Numbered from the stretch's first letter, positions 32,560 to 43,952 are shown. The stretch is 64,000 nt of DNA from Actinostola sp. cb2023 (GCA_033675265.1 JAUJYZ010000008.1:56001-120000); one strand, 5' to 3'. The notes: generated by a model from the sequence alone, not told the origin. Numbers and translations: made by a program.

Positions 32560-35500
32560 GTATAACTGGTGGAAATCGTCCATCGTTGCCTAATGACGTT
32601 ACAGTGTCATTCAATGTTCTCGTTTTCCACAGGTGGGAGCAAGAAAAAGCGCGACGCATCGCCAAAACCACTGTCACGTGCGAAGAAGCTGACGGCAGCA
32701 CACAACAAGGCGAACTGCTGACCGAGAGCACCGCGTCTTCCATCGACAAACCAGTCGACAAAAATGGGAAAACAATATGGACGATAAACGAACCGGGAGA
32801 AAGCAATGAACTTACGAGCTCCTTGAGCTGTCTTGATGTCGAGAACAAGGACCTCGATACAGAAAAAACAGACAAAACCTCTGAAGAAATCGACGCCGTC
32901 TCGATAGACGAACCAGAAGAAGTGTCCTTCGCGCGAGATGAAATTGACAACCTAATTGCCGAAGAGAAAAAAGTACAAGAAATGAAAGTGAGTTTGCAGA
33001 ACAGTCTCTTGCAAACACGTAAAGAAGTTGAGCGACTTGAAGAACTCTTGCCACAGAAAATTAGCAGCGAGGAAAACCGGGAAATTCTTGGCCTGATTTG
33101 TAAAGTACATGAACTTGAAATAAGCAATGCAGAATTGCAGAGTCATGCTTTACTAAGAGAGAATGTTCTACGATACAAAGATCTTGTAGTAAGCAAGTAT
33201 GAATCGAGACAAAAACTGTGTGATGAGATAATACAAATGCAAAGAGCAGTCATCACTGGTGAGTAAAACAACTCGACTATCCACAGGTAGCCCAACCATT
33301 GCTTGCGCGCAATACGTATTATGTTGGGCTCCCTGTGGACTATCTCGCTCACACAATCAGTTATATGGGCCGCATCACGCAAAATGGTGTCGTCATGGCG
33401 ACCATCCTGGCCCTTTTCGTGTGACGTGGCCCATATGAGAAACTGCTTATTGTATTGTAATGAAAATAAATATGCGAGTCAACTTACAGCTGTATGTCAT
33501 TAACGTTTAGTGTTTGTCTTATCAAATCTAGAGTCACAAATAAATTGCTCATCGAAGCTCGAAGCCTTGTACGAAGTCTACCAACAACAGTCCTCGGATA
33601 CTGATGACCGTGAAAGTGTATCATCTACACGGACTGGGTCCCAGCTGTCGTTGACAGCGTCATCCGTTAGTTTAAACAGGGTAATTAGCAAAGAAACTAT
33701 CATAGTCTTTATGGCTTAGGAAGGAAAAACTGAATTATTTATCTGATTTTATTCATGGCGCTTTGCAGGCTACGGTTCTTGCTGGGATTAATCGAAGGAT
33801 GACGTCACGAGAAAACCTTAGTAAGTACCGATCATACTTGGGCTTCCTGTGTCACTAAAGTGGCTCCTGTTGTATACATCCCTTGTTGCATGAATAGATG
33901 ACGCCAAATATCGTGAGAACGAAAACTGAACCTGTGGTTAGTCGTGTTGGAACCACTAGGAATGGCGCAAATACCGCTAGGTTGTCTTAGAGAGTTTTTT
34001 TCGTGTGAGTGGGAACCCTGTGGTACCGTGACACTCAATGGCTTCCTTTCTGGACCAAAAACGGTAGAACCGTTTTCACGGCATCACGAGCTCGGCTCGT
34101 ACATTATCGACAGCCATGTTCTTCACCACGTTGGATACACAGTTGGGTCTTGTCAAAACGTCTAATGCTTTTTATATTTTTTCACTATTTTTCTTGTCAG
34201 TCACATTCACTAGCAAACTGTCGCCACTGACAGAGGAAACACCTTCTCGACTCGTGTCACTACAGAACTCACCTACCAAGAAATCACGGCCAACGCCATC
34301 AGTATGCAACACCGTCCTTGAAAACCCATCGCCTGATGTCAGGTAAGTTGTGTGTGTGTTTTTATCTCAGAACACAGGCAGCCCAACCATTGCTTCTGAG
34401 GCTACATAATAATAAAGTAAACAATATTTGTATACGCACGTCTTTTTTGATGGGTTTCCTGTGGTAGAACACGTGCGCAATACAGGCGCGCATACATATC
34501 ATTTTATTTATTATGTAGCCTCAGAAGCAATGGTTGGGCTGCCTGTGCTCGGAGTAAACTCTCGGAGAGAAAATAACGAGAACTTCTACGAAATTAAGCC
34601 TGAAATACGCTAATCGTTTTATGAGTAATTTGTCGGTGAACAACAACAACAAGTTGTAATAGTTGTGCAATGGATGTGGTGGTATTCATTCCATTCATTT
34701 TGTATGATTAAAAAATAACTGAAACTTGCATAACGAAATTCTGAGAGTTCATGATTAGAGTCGTTTTCGTATAAGTACTGCGGTACCGTGACACTCAAAT
34801 GGCTTCCTTTCTGAACCAATCAAAAAGCTTGCAGATGCATTTCGTTCAATCAAACTACATGTATTTCAATACGGACCGTAACTTTCCTACTTATACGAAA
34901 TCAACTCTATTACTGGTTATTACGTCTTACTGTTTTATTTTGGTTTAATAATAATAAATGTACATTTACAGCCATAGTTCACCGTTACATACTCCAAGAC
35001 ATCGCTCACGCGCGTCATCACCCGTTGACGTCACTCCCCGCAGTCCTCATCGACCAACCGTTGCTAAGGAACCCAACAATGACAGCCTTCCTCCGATGAC
35101 ACCAGTCTTTTCGAAAACCAAGAAGTTTGCTGACCTAGCTGCCCGCAGGCGGATGCTAGTAGACAGTAGTGTAGCTTCAAGTGACAGCCTTAGAAATGAC
35201 GACGTACCTTCGAAGTTTTCGTCTCTAGCATCCGTGCGTGACTCAGATCGTGACAGTTTGCGTGACAGACCTGCAGCTTCAAACTCGGACTCAAGTCTTG
35301 GTCTTGTGGGTGCAAAGCCGGCTGTGAAGGCATCGCTGAGTATGACTGATTTATCGGTGATCGACAAAAAGGCCATTGATGAGGTTTCTGTCGATTCAGT
35401 GCCTATAACCAGAAGAAAAGCGAAGAAAGCAAAGGTAGAAAGGACGAAGATATCAACGCGACCAATAAAAAGGCAGAGATCAGCTTCACTCGACGACGTC

Positions 35501-36762
35501 AAAGTCCATAGAGGTAGGGTAACTCGTGGATTATCAATCCATGCGTATTTACTCTGTGGGCTGCCTGTGGCACGCCGATTTCTCTTATGGCCACAAATCG
35601 CCAACCGGGTACCAAGGCGCATGCGCTCTGTGCCGCTGAGGAAACCGAAGGCTCATTGCTGAAGGCTTAAGCCTGGTCCTCACTAGCGACACAAGCATAA
35701 GCATAAGCAACATACGCAGACTCAGTAATGCATTGCTCATTAAGGGTGCTTGTCTTTTGTCACACCTATTGCATAAATGGTGTCCTGAGTCTGCGTATGT
35801 TGCTTATGTCGCTAGTGAGGACCAGGCTTTATATAGCGCCTTGTTTTAATATGTTGTATTACTTTCGATTTGATAGCAAAAACTTAGAATTGTAATGTAT
35901 TTCTTCAATCCACTTTTCAAGGTAAGTCCCGACATCCTCGCAAGGGACAGCTGCCTGAAGGGACAAGGAACTACGTAAAGCAGCATCAGGTTCCCAGCAA
36001 GATACGCGACCGAGTTAGTTTTGGTTTAGAAGACTCTAGTCCTTCGAGAAACTCTCGATCGAAACGGTCATACATGTCAAAACCAAATACGCATCAGGCG
36101 GACTTTCTGCGAGGGCCCGCTCGCCATAAGGAATCAGTAAAACAAACAAGAATACAATACAATGATTTCCCTGATGGTAAGTGTGCAGGTATTTACCCTT
36201 CTTCTCTTTTCTTCTCATAATTTGTTTCTTCCCATTCATTTCTTTTCTTCCCATTCATTTCTTTTCTTCCCATTCATTTCTTTTCTTCCCATTCATTTCT
36301 TTTCTTCCCATTCATTTCTTTTCTTTTCTTCCCATTCATTTCTTTATTCTTTATGAGCTAACGGTTTTACTTGTGCCCTTTTTCACCACTCATTTTTCAG
36401 TCGCTGGTTTACTGAGTTCCTTCGACCGGAGATTCGATCCAGCGTCGACTGACGTAATCTTGATTTGTGTCTTTTTATTTGACAAGTTCTCTTTCCTTAC
36501 AGGCGAACTACAGTCGTTCGTTTCCAATATCACTCCACCATCCACAGTCCAACAGTACGGTACCCCACCCGGTAAAGGACTCACCCTTACAAAGAAATAC
36601 CGCGCACCGTCAGATATCACGGGCTCAGATTCAAACCAGTCCACGCCCAGACTGAAGCCGCGAAAACACCATTCAAACGCCAATCAATCCGTGGATGGTT
36701 TGTCTGTGAGTGGTGTCGCCGTAAGACCAGAAAGGCAATACGCTGGAACTCGTAGATTTTAA
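23024..36762 (+). CDS. KIF19: Kinesin-8 family motor, KIF19 type
   Basis: Twenty coding exons: 23024-23062, 23202-23276, 24627-24737, 25247-25471, 25622-25744, 25825-25917, 28400-28507, 28589-28667, 28960-29018, 29098-29220, 29652-29799, 29891-29975, 31956-32033, 32633-33258, 33532-33680, 33769-33820, 34201-34342, 34972-35513, 35922-36176, 36503-36762. They total 3372 nt, 1123 aa, and all phases match. The motor starts VALRVRPL; P-loop GATGAGKT is at 102-109, switch I NKTSSRSH at 211-218 and switch II DLAGSE at 247-252. After the neck come coiled-coil segments (about 360-420 and 570-650) with KIF19 signatures [28 protein letters not shown] and [13 protein letters not shown]. The tail (710-1123) is basic and Ser-rich. 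KIF19 motors depolymerise microtubules and limit length of motile cilia. Exon 6 uses a GC donor. Human KIF19 is about 1000 aa; the extra length is tail. Confidence 0.96.
24112..24418. repeat. Two-level minisatellite in KIF19 intron 2
   Basis: A 32-bp unit (TATAGAGAGAATACTCAGTA + AGGGAGCTCC) is repeated three times, and the whole block with flanks (ACACTGTCATTTGTTGAATG, GTGGTTTTAGCAGGTCATGC) is itself duplicated. Two levels of tandem duplication are therefore visible. Confidence 0.88.
24814..25045. mobile_element. 232-bp MITE with long TIRs in KIF19 intron 3
   Basis: AAAGCAACAAGCAAGAAGCT and GACGACCGCAAAGGACTTTG on the left are matched by CAAAGTCCTTTGCGGTCGTC and AGCTTGTTGCTTGTTGCTTT on the right. 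Arms are about 43 bp with few mismatches and the centre is non-coding. Confidence 0.9.
25980..27925. repeat. About 22-copy, roughly 90-bp satellite-like array in KIF19 intron 6
   Basis: The unit contains GGCGACCCTAAAGACCCTGT, AAGCCCATGATGCCTTGTGC and GTTTACATGCACCTGCTAAA. I count about 22 copies by the GACCCTAAAGACC motif. Left-hand copies alternate in variant types (with or without TTAGATTT; ATCTGTTAAAAC or ACCTGCTAAAAC; GTTGCCC or GTCCAAGCCC) as a repeating multi-unit block. Right-hand copies are uniform and lack TTAGATTT. Confidence 0.95.
29284..29398 (-). mobile_element. tRNA-derived SINE in KIF19 intron 10
   Basis: On minus the sequence starts GCCTCGGTAGCTCAGTGGGT, an intact pol III A box, and about 35 bp later carries a B box (GGGGTCGAATCCC). 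The 3' part does not pair with the 5' acceptor strand and a non-tRNA tail follows (TGAAGTGTCTGATTTTTTCC), so it is a SINE and not a tRNA gene. It lies antisense to KIF19. Confidence 0.75.
30160..31916. repeat. 60-bp tandem array in KIF19 intron 12
   Basis: The unit is exactly 60 bp: GTTATGACAGTAGGTTTTGC, AAGGGTGCTATAGTTAAGTT, CTTGACTAGAGCACTGGATA. Right-hand copies (about 31400-31916) are nearly identical; left-hand copies are cut by many different small deletions. Because 60 is divisible by 3, intact runs stay open ([20 protein letters not shown] per unit), but this is an intron and the frame breaks at every irregular copy. Confidence 0.95.
32040..32520. repeat. Diverged repeat cluster in KIF19 intron 13
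   Basis: Several related segments occur in both orientations: GATACACGGTGCAACATTGC (32050), GTGTTGCACCATGTATTCGT (32179), GATACATGGCGCAACTTTGC (32217) and AGTTGCATCGTGTATCTGGG (32486). They look like nested, aged copies of one palindromic family. A GAT run follows at 32526-32558. Confidence 0.6.
33274..33345. mobile_element. 72-bp palindrome, CACAGG-TAGCCCAACC family, KIF19 intron 14
   Basis: GACTATCCACAGGTAGCCCA is mirrored by TGGGCTCCCTGTGGACTATC-like ends around 33330-33344. The core is GCTTGCGCGCAATACG. It shares end sequence with the element at 34373-34548. A second palindrome (ATATGGGCC / GGCCCATAT) follows at about 33362-33437. Confidence 0.7.
34373..34548. mobile_element. 176-bp palindromic MITE in KIF19 intron 17
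   Basis: CACAGGCAGCCCAACCATTG and CTTCTGAGGCTACATAATAA on the left are mirrored by TTATTATGTAGCCTCAGAAG and CAATGGTTGGGCTGCCTGTG on the right. Arms are about 40 bp and nearly perfect. Same family as 33274-33345. Confidence 0.88.
34756..34909. mobile_element. MITE of the AGAGTCGTTTTCGTAT family in KIF19 intron 17
   Basis: The ends are AGAGTCGTTTTCGTATAAGT and the inverse (ACTTATACGAAATCAACTCT). The internal GGTACCGTGACACTCAAATG and CTTCCTTTCTGAACCAATCA are shared with copies at 47542-47710 and 61756-61925, and with a fragment near 33985-34055 in intron 16. Confidence 0.88.
35668..35830. mobile_element. 163-bp MITE in KIF19 intron 18
   Basis: AAGCCTGGTCCTCACTAGCG and AGCAACATACGCAGACTCAG are mirrored by CTGAGTCTGCGTATGTTGCT and CGCTAGTGAGGACCAGGCTT. 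The left arm has an extra GCATAA repeat. Arms exceed 50 bp. Confidence 0.9.
36228..36345. repeat. 19-bp pyrimidine minisatellite in KIF19 intron 19
   Basis: Six copies of CTTCCCATTCATTTCTTTT, one with an extra TTTTCTT. The tract is pyrimidine-rich on the sense strand within a short (326-bp) intron. Confidence 0.88.
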
Positions 36763-36861
36763 GATCCACGTCAGGGCTCAGTTGTTACCTATGGTCCCAT
36801 GGATAGATGGTAAGAGCAGGCATAATAAGCCGGGAAGTCAGATACTCGGGAAACAACGCAC

Positions 36862-37021
36862 ACAAATGCTTCACCATTTTTAATGTTATAACGAGTTGAA
36901 CCACGATCAATACCATCATTTATTTATCATTATTGTTTTTTTAAAAAAATGCTTCACCATTTTTAATGTTATAACGAGTTGAACCACGATCAATACCATC
37001 ATTTATTTATCATTATTGTTT
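36862..37021. repeat. Two-copy 81-bp duplication in the KIF19 3' UTR
   Basis: AATGCTTCACCATTTTTAAT through TTATTTATCATTATTG occurs twice in tandem (starting about 36866 and 36947) with near-perfect identity, 100 bp after the stop codon. Confidence 0.85.
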
Positions 37022-37151
37022 TTAAATTCTACATCTTTAGTAGTCGGTAATATTGCCGATACAATATGTATATTAATCCATCCCAATCGGGTTCTTCCGA
37101 AATCATTTACATATCAATGAAAAACACTACCAATAATTGAAATCATTGATA

Positions 37152-37283
37152 GAGTGCAATTTAGAAAAGTGTGAAATAGTACTATTACTAAATAGTACTA
37201 AATAGTGCTATTTCTATTGTTTCATTAGTGCTATTTAGTACTAATTAGTTATTTAGTTTTCACGCTTTTCTAAATTGTACTCT
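37152..37283. mobile_element. 132-bp palindromic MITE in the KIF19 3' UTR
   Basis: The ends AGAGTGCAATTTAGAAAAG and CTTTTCTAAATTGTACTCT are inverted. The core (GTGAAATAGTACTATTACTA, TCTATTGTTTCATTA) is shared with 4751-4881. It lies before the likely polyadenylation signal and would be transcribed. Confidence 0.82.
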
Positions 37284-37568
37284 ACCACACCAACTTTTAT
37301 AAATTATAAACTTAAAAAACTCACCATTTTAATATATAAAAATAGAGAAAAACAGGTCAATATTTAACTGTACGTCATTGCGTACAGGATGTATAGTTTA
37401 TTGTTTTGGAAAGAAAGTAATAATTTATCGATAATGCTACTATTGTATATTGGTTGATTCATCGGTAGAAAATAAGATGAATTTTATCCTGAATGTTGTA
37501 ATTATTGTTATAGTTTTTCGAAGGTTCCAGACAATGGGGACCATGTTAATTTATTTATAGAAATCATC

Positions 37569-37574
37569 AATAAA
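37569..37574 (+). terminator. AATAAA polyadenylation signal, KIF19
   Basis: AATAAA lies about 810 bp after the KIF19 stop codon and is the clearest signal on the plus strand, implying a 3' UTR that includes the duplicated block and the MITE. Confidence 0.5.
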
Positions 37575-38628
37575 AGTCGTTTTACTAAATATAAAACAAC
37601 AAACTTGGATCTCTTACTGCGCATGTATAGGTTTGACTAGTACGCAGGTACGTTGATCGCGCGCGTTCGACACTACCGTACCGCATTCCACAAAAAGTTT
37701 CAATAGCCGCGTGATTTTGTCGTATGAATTAATACGCTCAACTTTCTCCCACGGAAAAGTTTTAAAAAGTAACATTGATGTAGAGATTGATATTTTGGCC
37801 AGTCATCGTGAGTTGCAATCGCGGACCTCTGGATATTACTGACATACAAGTAATTCCAGCACAGCCTAGGCTACTCCCTAGGTCTGAAATCCGATCGATG
37901 AAAGGTGATCATTCAGTAAGCTTTGCATGGTGCGTCTGATAATGCCAAGGGTTTAATATTCTCTGTTCACTATTCATTCGTTGCCTTTGTATGCATAACT
38001 GGTAAATGACCTATTGAATCATTCAGTGTTCATAGCCCTTGTTGGAACGGTCACGTGTCGGAACAAGTGATAACGTTTTTCTTTGCACATTCATTCATTA
38101 AAAACAACATTTTTTTCAAATTTCAATATCTTAAAGTTTTAATCGAAAAGTTTAAATTGTCACTAAAACTACTAAAACATTGCTCGAAGGCAGCGATGAT
38201 GTGGACGTATACGGTTATTTGCTTCTCACACTTTTCCTTGTTGCACCGTGCTTTATTAGTCTCTCCATTTGTCGAGTGATTCCCTGGTGACCGGCGGGTT
38301 GGTTCACGAGTGAATCAAAGAAAAATATTCAAATCTGCTGGCTATATAGTTCCGTTGAAATAATAAACAGAACGTCTGTGAATCACAACATACACGTATA
38401 TACAAATGTTTATTTCGTTCTTCGAGCGTTCTTTATAGTTTCATACTAGTTGCCCTGATACATAGCCGATTGGTAACAGCAAACCCGGTTCAAAAAACTT
38501 AGCAACTCGGGGACCATTTAATATTATTTATGAGTGAATATTTAGGCTGAATGAATCGGATTAATTCTTGCAGATTATAGCACAGTCATAGGCGTCTATA
38601 CTGAATCTTCCTTTATAATGCAATTGAA

Positions 38629-38934
38629 GTGTTAGAGTTTAAATTTTTAAAGGACTTTCCGGGTTGCTTTGCAAGTGGCTTCGCAGATCGGCGCGCGTGC
38701 GCCCACCACTTTTTCGCGGTCTTTTTATGGCGCGAAAATTGCGGTGCATGGCGACCGGCCATCCGCCGACTTCTTCCGAAAGAATGCAGAGATAACCTTT
38801 TTTGCCATTTGCTCTTTCGTGTCGTTACTGTAAAGGTGTCCCTTGCAATTGGGAGTATTTGTGCTCTGTATTCATCTCCTATCCTCTATTACAGAAATGA
38901 ACTTTATGGATTCCTCAAACAAGGTAAGTTTACA
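38629..38934 (+). other. CpG-rich patch with an open frame ending at a splice donor
   Basis: 38680-38790 is unusually CpG-rich for this window (GATCGGCGCGCGTGCGCCC). An open frame crosses it and a good donor AACAAG|GTAAGT follows at about 38922. The only protein hint is a short ATG frame (MNFMDSSNK) before the donor. No downstream exon was recognised. It could be a promoter and first exon of an unrecognised transcript. Confidence 0.2.
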
Positions 38935-41900
38935 AACTTTTTATGGTTCAGTTAAATTGTGAGCTTTAATATTCCTGTGTGCAAAACTAACAATTTACGC
39001 CTATTAAACTGGTATAAAAGAAATGAAAATTGCATGCTCCTTCTGCATATTACAAATATATTTATTTTCCCAAACTTGCCGAAGTCCAACACTGAATTCA
39101 CTAAAGATTTCTGTGTACGGTATTGTTAAAGACTTTCAATCTGGCATGTCTTCGTTAACAATCCAAATTTGCTAAAACTGGTGTGTTTGACTGAACTTCT
39201 TTCTGGTCCAAATATATGGCTGCGGACTAGTATTAGTAGAAGAGAAAGCTAAACTTAGTCCTGGTGATTCGACTCGGTTTTCAGTGATGATATTTTTAGA
39301 CTACAATGTTATTTTCAGGAAAGACAAGTTTACACTGCATGTTCTTCTAAGACTTCGCCAATAATTTCAGTTCTCTAACGTGAGATATAAAGCTTACACC
39401 CCGAAACAAGTTCATTTATATGTTTACTTTCTTGCAAAGGTTTCTGAAAAATAATTTCATTTCGATTGTGTTTTTGATGTTCTCTCTTGTATCACAGCAA
39501 GATATCGTGAATTTTAATATTAATTCATCGCATTCTCTTCCCTGTACCTCACGTTTCCATAGTTTCAAACTCTTCAGAACGTAGAGGACTGGTCGAGATG
39601 TTGTTATGGCATTGAAGTTCGCAAGAGAAACATGCTTTTCTCTTAAATTCGCTGAAGTCTTTTATCAAAGCAGTCAGATAGCTACCTCATAATTGTCTTA
39701 CAAGTGATTGATAACCGTTCTTGGAGTTATTATTGCAGTAATAACTGAGGCAACTACATTATGTACATGTTTTACTAAAGTCAAGTTTCAACTCATATCT
39801 ACATGATTTACATATCTATATACTAGTAGCATACACTGATATGTTATAAATTAAATGTTTGTTCTTCTTCGGTGCCTTTATACACAATTTAAACTTGCTG
39901 AAAAACTGATTTGCTTGAAAGGGAGAGGATATTTTGATGCCATGGCGGCTTAGTATTAGAATGATAGTCACATCGTGTACGGCATGCAGTCTTTAATATT
40001 CATGTAAGCTAAGAATTTCCTCCGCAGTACTAATTAGACCACCGCACGGCAGTATCCTTGCCGGAATATGCACGCAGATATTAAAGCTGGGACTTGCTTG
40101 ATATCATTGTCAATACATGATCACAACAATTGTAACCGCTAAGCCCGGCACTGTGGGTTCATGGACACTGGGTCAGTATAAACAGATACTGCTACCTTGA
40201 GACAAATTCCCAAGTCAATATCATATCTAATGGATTTGCTCTGCAAAGATATTGAACGTACTCATCATACTAATATTTTCCATAATTTCAAACTCTTCCC
40301 ACTGTCGTAATTTCTTGTCCAACTTTGCCATAGTTTCGAACTCCTTATCACAAGTTCTTAATTGTCCAATATATGTATACAGAGCATGTATAGAATAATT
40401 GCATATCTGGGATATACATAAGGTAAATACTTGTACGAGAAATAATATAATGCGTTGTTAGGAATTGGTCGGATATATCACAGGCTGGCCAAGCATATTT
40501 TACGACATTTTCGACCCATACATTTACTGTATATACAAGACAATTGTTTGAGCAGCCTGTGGATATGATCTGATATAGTAAACGAACTAATCAGGAGAGG
40601 ATCGGTTGGCATGAGATTCCATCCCTCAAAACCACCGTGAGATCGGATGAGATCGTGGGTTCGAATCCCATTGGGGTCAGAGATGTTTTCTCTTTCTCCT
40701 TTCTTTCTAGGGCTAACACTCAGAAGAACTTTATGGGTGTCTTTATAGCACTTAACTTTCCCTCAATTTCTAGCTAATAACTACATCAATTAGCAGGTAG
40801 TAGTGAGAAGTAGTTGTTAATGACCCACTTTAAATACACTCCAGTTTTCTGAACTCAATATGACAATAGGACAGTGAGAGTTACTAGAAGACAATGGATA
40901 CTTTTAACCTGGTGTGTTTCCTAGGATACATTCGTGAAGGCAAGATCAGAAGTGTTGCTGGTCGCATTATTGTTCTGAACACTCGGTCTTTGCATATTAC
41001 TTTTGGACGATCAGTGAATAGTTTTGAACACTGAAATTAGTTCATCTAGTCAGAGTGCTTTCTTGATTCCTCGGCTTTCAGGCAGTGCGGGTTGTTATGG
41101 AACAATACTTTAAAAGCCTTAAAAGTCTGAATTTTCCCGTCCGGCCCGACCTAACTCATTCAATAAGCATTTTATCATATGACCATTTCATATGGACCAT
41201 TTGGGTACTAAACATCATTCAAGAACACAAACGCGCGATTACGCTAGAAGAACCAATCATAAAATTTTATAAAAAAAAAAACCCAAATTTGTTCACTTTT
41301 GTTGTTCACATAAAATAAAATAAATTTGCTGCCAAAAAAGCATAAAAAATCTCCTGACAAAAATCGAGCAGGGCCGGCCGGCTTTTTCCGGACCGGGTAC
41401 GTCAACACGTCCGGCCCTTACCACGTGACGTTTTCCCAATGGTTTTATTAAGAGCGCGCGAGCAGGGCCGTACGGGTCATATGATAATATGTCTTCCTGT
41501 CTCTTGCTGAACAGAACTGGGTACTGACTGATCTGTTGCTTACACATAATCAGGAATTGACATGATATCAAATCTTGGGTAGTAGCACTTTTGAACAAGG
41601 GGATACTGTACATTCGGTAGTCCAGTCATTCTCTTAGTAAACTGATTCTGTCATTCTCGGATACTCAGGGTAACCACTATAAAGAATATTAGGTTTTGCA
41701 AAATACGAGAGGTCGTCAAGTAAACAGGGATCATTACCCTCTTAAGAAGCATTTTCACCCCCTTGAAATAATTGGATTGACTTTTAAGGACATGCCGCAA
41801 AATAGTTTTATTATCCAAGGCCTTAACGAAATTGAGAGTGGCTTAACAGTCAGGGGTGCAAGGAAAATATAACCCTCTACTTACGGACAATTGTATTCAT

Positions 41901-42917
41901 AACCAAAGCGGGCTGTTTTTATCGAGTCAAGGGTAGATTGTCTGGCGTTTGAAAGGTTTGTACTTGAATAGCTTTGCTCTAAGTTATCAAACTTGATATA
42001 AGTGTGTTTTAAGAGCGAGACCAGCACCACGTACCATAGTGTGCGCAAATAGCGCTAAGTTTGTTGAACAAAATCCAACATGCCGCTCATTCAGTTTAGG
42101 AATCCAATATATTTAAGCGGACAATTGTGACCGCTTGGAACAGTTGTTATTTGACATATATTTTATATCAGTTAGAACAGTACTAACTTCCTTAATTGAT
42201 TTTAAGCGGTCCCTTTCGGTAAAACTGAAATCTGAATTTGCGCACGACTGATGCCAGTTGAATTTCTTCTATCTATAGTTATATCAGTAACTGAATGTTA
42301 TTCTTTAATTTGAGTACACTCTAAGCTAGGAAACTGGTACTCAAAAATAATAATAATAGTCATCATATTGCAACGTTCTAGCAGAGAGGTAAAAATGGAG
42401 AAAAAAATTAGATCAATTCGGTGATACAAAAAAAGATAAAAGGAAAGAAAATAACACACAAAGCAACCTGTTTTACTAATAATTCGACGAATTTCAAAGA
42501 GACATCACGTGATTACATCCCAGTGTCCCGTATGTGAAGCTCTTTTCTCGCACCAGGCCCCTACTTGAATGTAAAGGCCTGGTTGCTTATTGGTTAATAC
42601 TAATAATAATAAAACATATTTTTGATTATTTTATAGTGTTTTCTCGTGCCAAAACAATAATAAATGTCAATATTAATATTATCAATTGGTTGACATTTTG
42701 AAACTTTAAAAAATCGATAAAACTGTCAATGTAAATTTACCCCAAAAATCGACACTCATTTACTAATCGGAATAATAATAATAATAATAATAATAAAACA
42801 ACAATAATAATAATAATAATAATTTAATCACTTGCGCAACTAGCATAATAAAAATAAAATAACATTGAGACAACTGCATTGAGACTAATTTAAAAAATAT
42901 AATTATAACAATTCCTA
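38935..42917. other. Gene-poor stretch
   Basis: No recognisable coding exon. A degenerate tRNA-like segment near 40640-40690 has a B-box-like GTGGGTTCGAATCCC without a clear A box, probably a SINE relic. GGCCGG-rich patches near 41145 and 41370-41420 (GTCCGGCCC) look like parts of an old repeat. Confidence 0.5.
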
Positions 42918-43336
42918 TATAGTCATTCTCAAGAACGTTGTCCGCCCCAAATATATAAATATATAGACCTGTTTTCAAAAACGTTGTCCTTTACAAAATA
43001 CAAAATAGTAGATAGTAAAAAGGAATTAATTAGAGAAACAATGATCCAGAATTCTGCATGATTCAATTTCTTTTGTTTCTCTAATTAATTCCTTTATACT
43101 ATTCACTATTTTGTAAAGGACAACGTTTTTGAAAACAGGTGTATCTAAATATATTATTATATCGATATAACTGTCAAGTGATTGGATACACGGACAACAC
43201 TAACCCTGTATATCGGCAATGGCGAATGATAGAAGTCCGTGTATCCAATCACGTGACAGTTACATCGCTATACTAATATATTTAGATATGTATATTTATA
43301 TATTTGGGGCGGACAACGTTCTTGAGAATCACTATA
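42918..43336. mobile_element. Nested inverted repeats: outer element containing two other palindromic MITEs
   Basis: Outer arms: ATAGTCATTCTCAAGAACGT + TGTCCGCCCCAAATATATAA at 42918-42965, mirrored at about 43290-43336. Inside lies a full palindromic MITE (42967-43140; ends ACCTGTTTTCAAAAACGTTG and inverse) whose relative is at 61119-61700. Next to it is a third palindrome (43143-43288; arms ATAACTGTCA-GTGATTGGATACACGGAC and inverse). Confidence 0.88.
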
Positions 43337-43486
43337 AATTAAATAATTTAATAATCAGTGGTTATTTATTTATTTGCAAGATTCGCTGATTTAAATTAGT
43401 TTTATAAGAAAGGACATGTCTTTATCTGCATACCCTAATAAAAATCTATTATTATTATTATTAGTAGTAGTAGTAGTAGTAGTAGA

Positions 43487-43650
43487 GGTAATCATACGGT
43501 TTCGAGTTCAATTTGGAAATAATTTGCACGAGTGTGTTTTTCAAAGAGTATCAAAATTGCACGAGCCCGTAGGGCGAGTGCAATTTGAGCTCTTTGAAAA
43601 ACACACGAGTGCAAATTATTCCAAATTGAACGAGAAATCGTATGATTACC
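43487..43650. mobile_element. 164-bp palindromic MITE
   Basis: GGTAATCATACGGTTTCGAG, AATAATTTGCACGAGTGTGT and inverses (ACACACGAGTGCAAATTATT, AAATCGTATGATTACC) form long arms. The centre is TGCACGAGCCCGTAGGGCGAGTGCA, itself palindromic. Confidence 0.87.
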
Positions 43651-43678
43651 AATTAATAATATTCATGAAGAAAAAGTA

Positions 43679-43730
43679 ATTTGCACTGCAGTGCAAATTA
43701 AACTGGTAATTTGCACTGCAGTGCAAATTA
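43679..43730. repeat. Two direct copies of a perfect 22-bp palindrome
   Basis: AATTTGCACTGCAGTGCAAA (extended by TT) occurs at about 43679 and 43709. It echoes the TTTGCAC motif of the neighbouring MITE. Confidence 0.85.
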
Positions 43731-43782
43731 CTTTTCAACTGCACTGCTCTAAGCCAATCAGAATCGAGTATTTTTTTCATGT

Positions 43783-43952
<170 letters not shown>

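Noticed and set aside
32438..33127. 229-codon minus-strand frame rich in Ser and Leu
   Set aside because: Shadow of the large KIF19 coding exon 32633-33258, which has clear homology on the plus strand.
35047..35622. 191-codon minus-strand frame
   Set aside because: Shadow of KIF19 exon 18.
40600..40700. tRNA gene candidate with a GGGTTCGAATCCC B box
   Set aside because: No convincing A box, anticodon arm or acceptor stem; more likely a SINE relic.
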